Part shown: one piece after another, positions 8,579 through 16,626 of the stretch
Layout: each line of letters begins with the position of its first letter
Position numbering within the stretch: position 1 is the first letter of the stretch
Assembly: GCF_016746085.1 (NCBI RefSeq)
Contig: NZ_JAERTZ010000004.1
Coordinates: forward strand, 124,001-188,000
Length of the DNA stretch: 64,000 nucleotides
Direction of reading: 5' to 3'
Origin: Zobellella iuensis
GTDB taxonomy: Bacteria; Pseudomonadota; Gammaproteobacteria; Enterobacterales; Aeromonadaceae
Translations under genes and position numbers: made by a program
Notes under the pieces: model-generated
The model's database searches: none
What the model saw: only the letters and a program-made list of their open reading frames with translations
Told to the model about the DNA's origin: nothing

Positions 8579-9556
8579 CTACTCCGCCGGCGGCGGCTCG
8601 CCCCGGCCGAAGCGCTCCCGGTAGACCGAGGGCGGCAGGCCGACCCGGGCGCGAAAGGCCACCCGGAAGCTCTCCGCCGAGCGGTAGCCGCACAGCTCGG
8701 CGATGCGCTCGCTGCCGAGCCCGCTGCTCTCCAGCAGTTCCCGCGCCCGGGCCAGGCGCTCGTGCTGCAGCCAGGCCTTGGGCGCCATGCCGGTGGCCTC
8801 GGTAAAGCGGCGCAGAAAGGTGCGCTCGCTCATGGCCGCCCGCTCGGCCAGCTGGCGCACCGCCAGCGGCTGCTCCAGCCGCTCCCGCGCCCACTGCATG
8901 ACCCGCGACAGGTCGTTGCGCGGGGTGCGGCTCACCGGGGCCGGAATAAACTGGACCTGGCCGCCGCTGCGCTGGGGCGGCGTAACCAGCCGCCGGGCCA
9001 CGCTGTTGGCCACCTGGGAGCCGAAGTCCCGCGCCACCAGGTGCAGGCAGGCATCTATGCCCGCCGCGCTGCCGGCCGAGGTGATCACCTGGCCGGCATC
9101 CACGTAGAGCACCTCCGGGTCCACCTCGATCAGCGGAAAGCGCGCCGCCAGCTCCTGGGCGTAGCGCCAGTGGGTGGTGGCCCGCCGCCCGTCGAGCAGG
9201 CCGGCGGCGGCCAGCACGAACACCCCGGAGCAGATGGAGAGCAGGCGCGCGCCCCGCCCGTGGGCGAGCCGCAGCGCCTGCAACAGTCCGGCCGGGGGCG
9301 GCTCGCTGCGGCTGCGCCAACCCGGCACTATGATGGTGCCGGCCTCGGCCAGCCGCTCCAGGCCCGCCTCCGCCAGCACCCGGATGCCGCCCATGGCCCG
9401 CAACGGGCCCGGCTCCACCGCCACTATGCGGTGCTCGTACCAGGGAAAATCGAACTCCGGGCGCGGCAGCCCGAAAATTTCGACGGCGATGCCGAACTCG
9501 AAGGTGCAGAGGCCGTCGTAGGCCAGAATGGCCACCAGGCCGGGGGTTGCATGCAT
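8579..9556 (-). CDS. ftrA: Transcriptional regulator FtrA (GlxA family, AraC C-terminus)
   Basis: 325 residues from the ATG at 9556. A GTG at 9592 would add 12 residues and has a better-placed GGGGTG, but family members usually start just before the VAILAYDGLCTFEFG segment, so I prefer 9556. The N-terminal DJ-1/PfpI-like domain includes the ARLLSICSGVFVLAAAGLL nucleophile-elbow region; the C-terminus has two AraC helix-turn-helix motifs (LAERAAMSERTFLRRFTEAT and IAELCGYRSAESFRVAFRA). FtrA genes commonly lie next to a rhodanese gene, as here (divergent, at 9654), so it likely controls that gene. Confidence 0.88.
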   Translation of the reverse strand: MHATPGLVAILAYDGLCTFEFGIAVEIFGLPRPEFDFPWYEHRIVAVEPGPLRAMGGIRVLAEAGLERLAEAGTIIVPGWRSRSEPPPAGLLQALRLAHGRGARLLSICSGVFVLAAAGLLDGRRATTHWRYAQELAARFPLIEVDPEVLYVDAGQVITSAGSAAGIDACLHLVARDFGSQVANSVARRLVTPPQRSGGQVQFIPAPVSRTPRNDLSRVMQWARERLEQPLAVRQLAERAAMSERTFLRRFTEATGMAPKAWLQHERLARARELLESSGLGSERIAELCGYRSAESFRVAFRARVGLPPSVYRERFGRGEPPPAE

Positions 9557-9564
9557 TGGCGGAA

Positions 9565-9623
9565 AACTACCGGTAGTTGTCTTGCTCGCCACTGTAGCAC
9601 CCCGGCCGCGCGGGTTACAGTGG
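9565..9623. promoter_or_regulatory. Candidate FtrA operator region (two inverted repeats)
   Basis: The ftrA-rhodanese divergent gap contains a perfect 14-nt palindrome AACTACCGGTAGTT at 9565-9578. A second inverted repeat has arms CCACTGTA (9589-9596) and TACAGTGG (9616-9623) separated by 19 bases. Either could be bound by the divergent regulator. This is inference from position and symmetry only. Confidence 0.4.
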
Positions 9624-9653
9624 CCCGGTATTCACCCCCACAAGGAGCACATT

Positions 9654-10082
9654 ATGCCAAGCCTGGTCAGTACCATTGCCGCCGCCCCCGCCGCCGAGGC
9701 CCTGCGCCACTTTAGCCAACGCCTGAGCTTCGAGACCGACTGTTCGGACGTACACGCCAGCCTGCAGGCGGGCGAGGCCGATTTCATCCTGGTGGACGTG
9801 CGCGGCCCCGCCGCCTTCGCCCTGGGCCATGTGCCGGGCGCCGTCAATATTCCCCACCGGCAGTTGAGCGCCGACACCCTGGCGGCCTACCCCCACGACA
9901 GCCTGTTCGTGGTGTATTGCGCCGGGCCCCACTGCAACGGCGCCAACCGGGCCGCCGTGCGGCTGGCGAGCCTGGGTTACCCGGTGAAGGAGATGATTGG
10001 CGGCCTGCTCGGCTGGCGGGACGAAGGCTTCGCCCTGGCCGAACCCGGCCAGGGCGACACCGACCCGGGCTGCGGCTGTTAA
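9654..10082 (+). CDS. Rhodanese-like sulfurtransferase
   Basis: 142 residues from the ATG at 9654 with AAGGAG at 9642-9647. It is a single rhodanese domain: ADFILVDVRGPAAFALGHVPGAVNIPH is the CH2A motif, and the active loop YCAGPHCNGANRAA holds the catalytic cysteine. It ends in a DPGCGC tail, with two extra cysteines that could relay sulfur or bind metal. It probably transfers persulfide sulfur in the cytoplasm. It is divergent from ftrA, which probably regulates it. Confidence 0.88.
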   Translation: MPSLVSTIAAAPAAEALRHFSQRLSFETDCSDVHASLQAGEADFILVDVRGPAAFALGHVPGAVNIPHRQLSADTLAAYPHDSLFVVYCAGPHCNGANRAAVRLASLGYPVKEMIGGLLGWRDEGFALAEPGQGDTDPGCGC

Positions 10083-10101
10083 ATGCCGGCCGCGGATAAC
10101 A

Positions 10102-10130
10102 GCCGCCGGCCCGGTTAGCGGGCCGGCGGC
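10102..10130. terminator. Strong hairpin between convergent genes
   Basis: A perfect 12-bp stem, GCCGCCGGCCCG / CGGGCCGGCGGC, with a 5-base loop. It lies 20 bases after the rhodanese stop and overlaps the end of the convergent DUF2459 gene. No T-tract follows, so termination is inferred from stem strength and position. Confidence 0.55.
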
Positions 10131-10792
10131 GTTGCGTCCGGCACGGCGCAGCACCGGTAAGTGGCCGCCGCCGCCCCGGCCTGGCGCATCAGGCCGCCGG
10201 CGGTAAGGGCCAGGGCCGGGCGCATGGGCACGCCGGCATCGGCCAGGCGCCGGGCCACCCAGGTATTGCAGGTATAAAAGAGGTGGTAGCGTTCGCCGGA
10301 GTAAAAAAAGCCGCCGCTGCCGTAGAGCCCCGCCCCCGCATACCGTGGGCGGCCCTCGCCGTTGCGCACAAAGGAGGCCGCCACCCGATCCAGCAGCAGC
10401 TCCAGCCCGGCCGGCGACACCCGCAGTTCGACCCGCTCCAGTTCGGGAAAGTAAAGTTGCACCGGCCCGGACAGGGGCACCAGATGCACCACGCTGGCCG
10501 TGGGCCAGAGCAGGGCGCGCAGCGCCAGGCCGGAGCCCGCCTCCTCGGTTTGGTAGAAGACCCGGTCGCCCCAGCCCACCTCGTAAAACAAGGCCCCGGG
10601 GAAATGACCCTCCAGCCCCGGCAGCCGCCGCTCCAGCCCCGCCGCCGGCACCACCAGCCCCGTATGCAGGCCATGGTTGACCAGGTAAAGGGGCACGCCC
10701 TGCCCCACGGAGGCCGGCAGATACCGCCCCCCGCCGGACGCACCGCAACCGGCGCAGAGCAGGCAAAGCAATAAGGCAAACCAGGGGTGCAT
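10115..10792 (-). CDS. DUF2459 (TIGR02117-like) lipoprotein
   Basis: 225 residues from the ATG at 10792, preceded by GGGAGGTCGAT. The signal peptide ends in a lipobox (LLCLLCAGC), so it is probably a lipoprotein. The mature part shows DUF2459 features: PLYLVNHGLHTGLVV near the N-terminus, YEVGWGDRVFYQT, and a conserved LFYTCNTWVARRLADAGVP near the C-terminus with a candidate catalytic cysteine. The family is uncharacterised; members often lie near polyhydroxyalkanoate or envelope genes. No such partner is seen here. Confidence 0.78.
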   Translation of the reverse strand: MHPWFALLLCLLCAGCGASGGGRYLPASVGQGVPLYLVNHGLHTGLVVPAAGLERRLPGLEGHFPGALFYEVGWGDRVFYQTEEAGSGLALRALLWPTASVVHLVPLSGPVQLYFPELERVELRVSPAGLELLLDRVAASFVRNGEGRPRYAGAGLYGSGGFFYSGERYHLFYTCNTWVARRLADAGVPMRPALALTAGGLMRQAGAAAATYRCCAVPDATPPAR

Positions 10793-10844
10793 ATCGACCT
10801 CCCGAGAGCTGGGCTGACCTTGAGTATTGCAGATAGGGGAAGCA

Positions 10845-10868
10845 AAACGGGCCCCGAAGGGCCCGTTT
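10845..10868. terminator. Bidirectional terminator at the left end of the low-GC region
   Basis: A perfect 10-bp stem, AAACGGGCCC / GGGCCCGTTT, around a CGAA tetraloop, with A-rich sequence on one side and T on the other. It separates the DUF2459 gene from the interrupted endonuclease gene and marks the border of the AT-rich segment. Confidence 0.7.
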
Positions 10869-10940
10869 GGAGGGGTGGTTAATGCCGCGCCTTGCGGCGT
10901 GCCGGAGCGGAGCGTAGGCACGTCCGCCAACAGCCGCTTG

Positions 10941-11693
10941 CTAACTGTTGATGTTCAAGGTCAGTGGTACATGGTCACTGACCGAAATCCAATCATCATG
11001 TTCTCCCACCTGTAGAGCACATTCTTCAGTCAAATCGGAGGAAGTGAAAACGTAGTCAATATGGTAAGGCTTTTGACTATTTCTCTGCAGGAAAAAGGTT
11101 GGTTTCGTCTCTTTCCCCTGACACTCCTCGTAAACTCGGTGATACTAACTTTGGAGACCCATCGCTTCAAGCTCAGCAATCACATCCGAATGGTTCCACC
11201 AGCGATCAGGTTTATCCCAAATCACGTTACTATTGAAGTCGCCGAGAATGATCGTTTTGGGACCGCCAAGGTCATTCCGGTGGATCTGAAGGTACTTCCA
11301 TAATTGCCCGATGTAACCAAACACTTCGTCATTACGCCCTTTCGTCCAGACTGCCAACGCAGTAATCTCCCCGTCGATGATGAAAGGAATAAATAACCTA
11401 AGATCATTTGTATGCCAATTCAGCGTATTACTTTTGCTATAAAGGCCGGGTAGGGAAAAGCGACCACCCCAGTCCAACTTTTCTACTTGATGACCGTTTC
11501 GGGGAAAGACACCAATACCACGATCCTTTGACTCTCCAATCCACAGATATTCACCGGCCCATTCCTGATATGCCTGGACCGATAGTGCCGGATTTTCACA
11601 CTCTTGAACCACCAAGATATCGGCCTGCAAGCCGTCGGCCTCAGCAAGCTTACGCCTCAGTGCGCCATTACAGTTCCAAGTTACTACTTTCAT
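10941..11693 (-). pseudogene. Endonuclease/exonuclease/phosphatase family gene interrupted by one amber codon
   Basis: The 5' part (from the ATG at 11693) reads [20 protein letters not shown], with [12 protein letters not shown] and the catalytic LGDFNSN, so it belongs to the exonuclease III / DNase I-like fold. After 182 codons (EAMGLQS) there is a TAG at 11145-11147. In the same frame the rest of the domain continues (YHRVYEECQGKETKPTFF, then PYHIDYVF and the catalytic SDHVPL) to a TAG at 10941-10943. No frameshift is needed. The missing part carries the Asp-His of the active site, so the 182-residue product would be inactive. It could be a recent nonsense mutation, a sequencing error or a suppressed stop. 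Confidence 0.8.
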
Positions 11694-11724
11694 AGATTTA
11701 GACAGTTAAGGGCTAAGAGATTCA

Positions 11725-11815
11725 GTGCTAAGGTGTCCACTAAAATGGGGGAGCCACACCCCAACGCGAATGCCTTCCTGACGTAGTTCCCGGTGTACTT
11801 TCGGACTGCCGTAAC
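11725..11815 (-). mobile_element. IS3-family insertion sequence remnant
   Basis: Read on the minus strand, the segment encodes YGSPKVHRELRQEGIRVG, a stretch typical of the C-terminal half of IS3-family OrfB transposases, preceded by an in-frame stop. It runs into CCCCATTTTAGTGGACACCT, which looks like an IS3-group terminal inverted repeat. Only ~90 bp remain. It sits where the attC of the neighbouring 170-residue gene would be expected, so it may have destroyed that site. Confidence 0.6.
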
Positions 11816-11873
11816 GTTAGCTACAACTCACTGGTGACAGAATAATAATGACGCATTGCCAAAACCCATAGCC

Positions 11874-12386
11874 CTATGTTGATTTGTAGCTTCCATGTTT
11901 TTTTGATTTATCTCCACCCAAAACACATAAACCACTCCAATATTTAAGGTCAGTACCTTTATCCATTAAAGGCACAAGCTCAACATTTTTTGCATGAATT
12001 ATTTTATTACAGCATTCTCTTAATGAGAGAGGGAAGTTTCCCTCCAAAATAATTGCTAAACCCGGGTATTTACGACAACTCTCTTCGTCTGGGCAATATT
12101 CAGGATCGTCTGTTGAGAATTCTGAAAAGTCTTGCATTATTCTAGTTCGGGTGGCACATTGGATTAAATAGTCACTCACAAATTTCTGCAAATTATCCCA
12201 ATATCCTTCTTCAATACCTTTAAAACCGTAAACAGCGCTTTCCGCTTCAGATTGCAAATAATCAAACTTTTTTGAATTATCTAATGTCTCACCTAAAAAT
12301 TTTACTGTAGAAAGACTGCCGTGAGCCATTTGCTCTAAAAGAAACAAATTCTCCAATATTAGACGGTCATAAATGATATGAGACAT
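11874..12386 (-). CDS. Unknown cassette-encoded protein, 170 residues
   Basis: I do not recognise this gene. It starts MSHIIYDRLILENLFLLEQM and is predicted cytoplasmic and mostly helical. The C-terminal half has LRECCNKIIHAKNVELVPL, whose helix-with-histidine pattern recalls HEPN-like helical bundles, but no RxxxxH motif is clear. It ends abruptly (KHGSYKST) next to an IS3 remnant, so the C-terminus may be shortened. It is AT-rich like the other cassettes and lies just 3' of an attC site at 12396-12466. Confidence 0.6.
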   Translation of the reverse strand: MSHIIYDRLILENLFLLEQMAHGSLSTVKFLGETLDNSKKFDYLQSEAESAVYGFKGIEEGYWDNLQKFVSDYLIQCATRTRIMQDFSEFSTDDPEYCPDEESCRKYPGLAIILEGNFPLSLRECCNKIIHAKNVELVPLMDKGTDLKYWSGLCVLGGDKSKKHGSYKST

Positions 12387-12395
12387 GAGGCTCCT

Positions 12396-12466
12396 AGCTA
12401 ACGATTAAGCTAAGGGCGGGCTTTAGCCCGTCCCAGCGAACGTCCGCGTGCTTTGATTTGTTAGGC
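12396..12466 (-). other. attC-like recombination site (after the GHKL ATPase cassette)
   Basis: A 71-bp site bounded by AGCTAAC (12396-12402) and GTTAGGC (12460-12466). Internal arms GATTAAGC / GCTTTGAT-like and GGGCGGGC...GCCCGTCC fold into a long imperfect hairpin, as attC sites do. It lies 7 bases 3' of the 666-residue gene on the minus strand. Confidence 0.75.
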
Positions 12467-12472
12467 GCAAAT

Positions 12473-14473
12473 TCATTCAATACCTAGCTTATGGAAGAAT
12501 ATACGGTTTCTCATTGATGCATCTTTCAAAACTTTATCCCAGCCAATTACTTCGATGTACAAGTTTAAATTTTCATGCCATTTAAAGTATCCCAATCTAT
12601 CGGGCATTGGTTTGAAATCCTTTTCTTCCTCAAGCCAAGACCTTACTTTTTTTGCCAAATCACATACAACGAACCCATAGAACGGCGTATTTTCAGAAAT
12701 TAATATTTCTCTACCTTGCGGTGTTTTAAAATCACCTGAACGTAGGCGCCTTACATATCGAATCACCTGCTGAACGGGATCTTCACTCGAAGATGGATTT
12801 ACAAAATCATCCCGTTGAGGCTTCTTAAACTCAAATATAGTTACTGGATTGGTAGCCTCGTTCTCACCACGGAATACAACTCTTTTATCATACGCAAGAA
12901 GATCCGGCCGATCCTGACGACCTTTCAAGGGTAAATCAGAAGAGAGGTATTCCGTAAAATTAAGCCTTTCATCTATCAACCAAAGATTATGATCATCAAA
13001 AGGGGTCACATCAGAGTCGCCCTTTCTCGGGAAAATAATGTCGTGTACAACTCCTTCTGAAGAATAGCTTCCATCAGCTTCTAATTGGAGACTCTTTTCA
13101 AAAAGATCAATAACACTTCGCCTGAGTGCAATATAATGTGCAAGATCGTTCTTGGTCGCGCCTGAAATCCTCCGCACTATATCGGTGGCTTTATCTTTAA
13201 GATCGTTGATTTCACCTTTCTCTAATATTTTCTTTACTTCAGCTCTAACCTGAACCTCTCGCTCATACTTGATTTTCTGAAGCCTAGTCTCTATTTGTTC
13301 GTCAGTTGCGTTATAAGGCATATCTGTCAGATCTACGTCTGCTAACATACCCGTGTGCCACGGAGCCTTTTCACTCACATACTCGTTTACTTTTCTAGTT
13401 TTCTTCTCGTACCTTGCTTGAACCTCTGAATCCACAGCAACTCTAGCAAGCTCTGCTGCATTTCTTTCAATATCGACTTGAGAGATTCCATATAATGCAT
13501 CATTCTCTTTCTGGAATTCGAATCCACCTCGCTCAAGAGATACGTTATCATCTAGATAATTTCCAAAAACATAGACTTTGATGGTGAAATTTTTATCATG
13601 AATTTCTTCACCATTGATTTCTCTATCGAAAAATTCTTCGATAAATTCAGGTATGTATTTATGCAGTGATATGCTTGTAACTTCTCTTCTGTGTGCGACG
13701 AGACTGACTTTACTTGTTTGGCTTCTTGGAGAATAAAATTTGAAAACTCTACCTACAAACCGCTTTTGTTCATCTACACCGTCCAGAAAGTACTCACTAC
13801 TAGCAGATTTGATTTCCTGTATTTGACCTTGGGTTTTTACGTACTCGTTAAGAACAACTACTTCAGACTCATCTTCTTCTCGAAGAACTATAGTTGGGGG
13901 GATTCTGTCTTCGCTTACAAAGTATGGAAGGAGTCTTTCAACTAAGATCCTTGCCATAGTTTTCAGTTTTTTATCGGGAAACTTAGTTCTTTTAAGTTTT
14001 ATGAGCTTGATTTTACTGCCGGTGCTATCTTTTTGTGAATCAGCTATACTTTCGTTAATTATTATTTCGTTTTCTTTTCCCATCTCAAAGCACCTGTCAA
14101 AAAGCTTTCCGCCTTTCTCAAACGTGCTATCTACTTCAAGGTTCTCGAAATACTTTAAGCAGGTAAATCGTCCAAAACCTTTACCCCCTTCACTTATTTT
14201 GTGGGCTGAGTATAAAGTATCAAAAGAGTCGCGATTAAGGTCAGTAAATCCTATGCCATTATCAACAACTTCAAAACCATCCACTTCTGGAACCGTCCCG
14301 TCCAGATCCATTTGTTGGTCACGCTTTACTATTATTTCAACCAATCCATTTGTAATGCCTTTAGCACTTTCAATTGCTTGAATTGCATTGACAACAGTCT
14401 CTACAATCGGAGTATAAACGCTAGTTCCTGAGCGTATGTTTTCAATAGCTCTTTTGATGTTTACATTGCTCAT
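12473..14473 (-). CDS. GHKL ATPase with C-terminal PD-(D/E)XK-like nuclease motif; candidate defence protein
   Basis: 666 residues. The N-terminal ~200 form a Hsp90/MutL-type GHKL ATPase: N-box VETVVNAIQAI (E25, N29), G1-box DNGIGF (71-76) and G2-box GGKGFG (96-101). A middle region (about 210-390) resembles the transducer part of GHKL machines, followed by charged helices (about 390-470). Near the C-terminus, RPDLL (D524) and IFEFKKP (E548, K550) match the spacing of a PD-(D/E)XK nuclease core, with a further helix QVIRYVRRLRSG. GHKL-plus-nuclease proteins are known in phage-defence operons. Here it is a one-gene cassette with its own attC. I infer a defence role; no specific system name is claimed. 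Confidence 0.7.
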   Translation of the reverse strand: MSNVNIKRAIENIRSGTSVYTPIVETVVNAIQAIESAKGITNGLVEIIVKRDQQMDLDGTVPEVDGFEVVDNGIGFTDLNRDSFDTLYSAHKISEGGKGFGRFTCLKYFENLEVDSTFEKGGKLFDRCFEMGKENEIIINESIADSQKDSTGSKIKLIKLKRTKFPDKKLKTMARILVERLLPYFVSEDRIPPTIVLREEDESEVVVLNEYVKTQGQIQEIKSASSEYFLDGVDEQKRFVGRVFKFYSPRSQTSKVSLVAHRREVTSISLHKYIPEFIEEFFDREINGEEIHDKNFTIKVYVFGNYLDDNVSLERGGFEFQKENDALYGISQVDIERNAAELARVAVDSEVQARYEKKTRKVNEYVSEKAPWHTGMLADVDLTDMPYNATDEQIETRLQKIKYEREVQVRAEVKKILEKGEINDLKDKATDIVRRISGATKNDLAHYIALRRSVIDLFEKSLQLEADGSYSSEGVVHDIIFPRKGDSDVTPFDDHNLWLIDERLNFTEYLSSDLPLKGRQDRPDLLAYDKRVVFRGENEATNPVTIFEFKKPQRDDFVNPSSSEDPVQQVIRYVRRLRSGDFKTPQGREILISENTPFYGFVVCDLAKKVRSWLEEEKDFKPMPDRLGYFKWHENLNLYIEVIGWDKVLKDASMRNRIFFHKLGIE

Positions 14474-14501
14474 AGTTATCCCTGAATGCTATCTCACGAA
14501 C

Positions 14502-14585
14502 GCCTAACGTCGCCAACACGCGCAGCTTTGTAGTGAAGGCGGAGCCGTAACGAAAAAGTTGTCGCAGTGATTGGCATTGTTATAC
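14502..14585 (-). other. attC-like recombination site (after the P-loop ATPase cassette)
   Basis: An 84-bp site bounded by GCCTAAC (14502-14508) and GTTATAC (14579-14585), with inner complementary stretches such as GTCGCCAA near the left end and TTGGCA near the right. It begins 4 bases 3' of the 514-residue gene's stop. Confidence 0.78.
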
Positions 14586-14588
14586 AAA

Positions 14589-16133
14589 CTATTTGAATAT
14601 AGAAAGGTGTGCTTTTAAAGCATTATGGACGAAAATATTCATATCAAACAATATCTCGTCGTCTCCGCGAAATGAAAATCTTATTCTGTCACGATTATCA
14701 TTGATATTTCCAATGACCCCTATTCTGAATAGGTCTTTGACAACACTTTTAAGATCGTTGGCTTTCATAAGTTCTGCGGTTTCTTTGTGGTCATTCGAAA
14801 CCTCAACGGCTCTATCCATAAGTTCACTTAAAGAGATTATTTGTTTAAACCCATAAAAAATATATTTTATGCCGTCTATATCTGAAGGTCGGTACTTGGC
14901 TTTCAGTTCTTCAGTAATTTCAACCCAAGACGCAGTAGAGTATGCCTTTCTAATAGCCTCAATACCTTGCAGCGCAAATGTTTCTTCATTCGGATACTGG
15001 TCTTGAACTGAAATCAAAAGACGAACTACATCTCTAGGTCGATACCATGAATTGTGAAGTATATAGATTTGAGGCCTTTTGCCATGAATCGAGGAGGGGA
15101 AATAATCTTTCCAAAGACTGGCTTCAGAAAGTCGTTCCAAGCCATTCTCTTCTCGGGCATTATTTATTCTCTTCTCAATAATATGCAATATTGGCTGCTG
15201 CACTGCATCTAGGCCCGGTCTATTCCATAAAACAGTAGATCCAAAATCTGCTATTGGTTTGTTAATTTCTTTTCCAAGCGACTCAACAGAATTTAAAACC
15301 TCCGAACGAATAGCGGCATATAGACAAAAATTAAATCCATTACGCTTGGATACCGCGTTGACCTTTTCAACAGAGACTATCAAATCTCTAATCAGTCTCG
15401 AGTCTCGCTGATATTGTTTGCTGGATTGGTAGCTAAGTTCTAGTTCATCAAAAAATATATTCAGTGTCCCAGCGCCCGGGTCCAATTTTTCAAAAGCGTC
15501 ATCTGCCTTACGAACAAGATCGTTGAAATTAACCTTTGCTCTTCCATCCTCATCCCAGTCAAATTCCAATCCAAGCTTTGGCGACTTGCTTATTTCGATA
15601 TTTCCTTTTCGAATCTTAGGTATTAAACGTGAAAAACCCTTGTCTTGTTGCTGGCCAATGTTTTCGGAGTTCACTAACTCAACAAACTTGAAATAATTAC
15701 TGTTTTTTTGAAATGGGTTCTCTTCCATATTTTCAATTGAAGATGCAATTTTTCTGTATATAAACCATCTCCAGACCGTTTCAAAATCGTTACCTTGGAA
15801 CTCATTTGAGTTATCTTCTGCCAATTGAATGCGTGCGGCTTTTGTGAAGTCTTTTCGTAAATCCTCATCAACTTCCGATTTAAATAGTACGAAGGAATAA
15901 TGTGAACTTGATTTTTCGTCTAGCTTAATTGATATATATCTGAGAAGAGCGGTTTTCCCAGTGCCTTTCAGACCTACAACATAGTACTTATTTCTATTAT
16001 AGTAGCTTTCGATATTCAATGCCGGAGGCGTAACAAACGACGACTCAAATCTACGAATTTCTTCAGGGGAGCTACTTAGGAGTTCGTTTTTTGCATCTGT
16101 GGATCCCAAGTGAATATCTTTCAGTTTAAGCAA
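14589..16133 (-). CDS. P-loop ATPase (Sll1717-like), candidate defence protein
   Basis: 514 residues. Walker A is GLKGTGKT (54-61), and a Walker-B-like NIFFDELEL has the acidic pair D229-E230. An NSWYRPRDVVRLL sensor/arginine-finger-like segment lies about three-fifths along, and the C-terminal ~70 residues look like a winged helix. It resembles the P-loop ATPases often named after cyanobacterial Sll1717, found in defence islands, with a STAND/KAP-like layout. Alone it has no obvious effector domain. It is an integron cassette with its own attC, adjacent to the GHKL-nuclease cassette. A role in phage defence is inference. Confidence 0.68.
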   Translation of the reverse strand: MLKLKDIHLGSTDAKNELLSSSPEEIRRFESSFVTPPALNIESYYNRNKYYVVGLKGTGKTALLRYISIKLDEKSSSHYSFVLFKSEVDEDLRKDFTKAARIQLAEDNSNEFQGNDFETVWRWFIYRKIASSIENMEENPFQKNSNYFKFVELVNSENIGQQQDKGFSRLIPKIRKGNIEISKSPKLGLEFDWDEDGRAKVNFNDLVRKADDAFEKLDPGAGTLNIFFDELELSYQSSKQYQRDSRLIRDLIVSVEKVNAVSKRNGFNFCLYAAIRSEVLNSVESLGKEINKPIADFGSTVLWNRPGLDAVQQPILHIIEKRINNAREENGLERLSEASLWKDYFPSSIHGKRPQIYILHNSWYRPRDVVRLLISVQDQYPNEETFALQGIEAIRKAYSTASWVEITEELKAKYRPSDIDGIKYIFYGFKQIISLSELMDRAVEVSNDHKETAELMKANDLKSVVKDLFRIGVIGNINDNRDRIRFSFRGDDEILFDMNIFVHNALKAHLSIFK

Positions 16134-16165
16134 TGTAATTCTCCAGTTTATTCATTGAACACCTC

Positions 16166-16263
16166 GTATAACGCCTCAAACACCGGCTTGGTGAAGTTGG
16201 CGGCTTTTTTGGAACAAAAAAGGTGACAGCTTTGCCAAGTCCACGTGCTTTGACTTGTTATAC
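16166..16263 (-). other. attC-like recombination site (after the 92-residue cassette)
   Basis: A 98-bp site bounded by GTATAAC (16166-16172) and GTTATAC (16257-16263), with inner arms CACCGGCTTGG and CCAAGTCCACGTG that pair imperfectly. The stop codon of the 92-residue gene (16258-16260) lies inside it, a usual cassette economy. Confidence 0.75.
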
Positions 16264-16536
16264 GCTTTCACCAAATGCCTCTTTAATAAGTACAAATGCT
16301 TGATCCAAATACTCTCCAGCTTTTGAGTCATAGTAGGTATTAGATTCAAGCATCATACGAAGAATTGAGTAAAGCTCATTTTTGTGTGATGGGATAATGC
16401 TGCCCATACCTTTAATACGATTAATTAGTTTCTCTGTATTTTTGACCGAGCCATCTAAACCTTCTGATTCCAAGATAGGAACAGCTTTACTAAGCAGCTC
16501 AACTATCTCTTCAAATTGTGGTTGTCTTGTTGCCAT
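16258..16536 (-). CDS. Unknown cassette-encoded protein, 92 residues
   Basis: I do not recognise it. The protein (MATRQPQFEEIVELLSKAVP...) is predicted cytoplasmic and all-helical, with no cysteine cluster, signal or membrane segment. The gene ends inside its own attC and starts 19 bases after the preceding attC. It is AT-rich. It could be a small antitoxin or an accessory protein of the neighbouring ATPase cassette, but nothing in the sequence shows that. Confidence 0.6.
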   Translation of the reverse strand: MATRQPQFEEIVELLSKAVPILESEGLDGSVKNTEKLINRIKGMGSIIPSHKNELYSILRMMLESNTYYDSKAGEYLDQAFVLIKEAFGESV

Positions 16537-16554
16537 GCTCGATTCTTCTTTTGC

Positions 16555-16614
16555 GTATAACGTTTGAGTTAAGCCGAGCCGTGAAGCGGCGTCGGCTTGA
16601 ACGAATTGTTAGGT
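16555..16614 (-). other. attC recombination site, Vibrio/aadA-like type
   Basis: A 60-bp site bounded by GTATAAC (16555-16561) and GTTAGGT (16608-16614). The inner arms GTTAAGCCGA and TCGGCTTGAAC pair with a single-base offset. This is the most canonical attC here, matching the short sites with CAAGCCGACGCCGCTT that I know from many integron cassettes. Confidence 0.88.
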
Positions 16615-16626
16615 ATTGCTAGCCCA

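Noticed and set aside
10869-10940. Possible attC after the interrupted endonuclease gene
   Set aside because: The region has GC hairpins (GCCGCGCCTTGCGGCG), but the end boxes read GTTAATG and GCTAAC, which is the wrong polarity for an attC. It is too uncertain to call.
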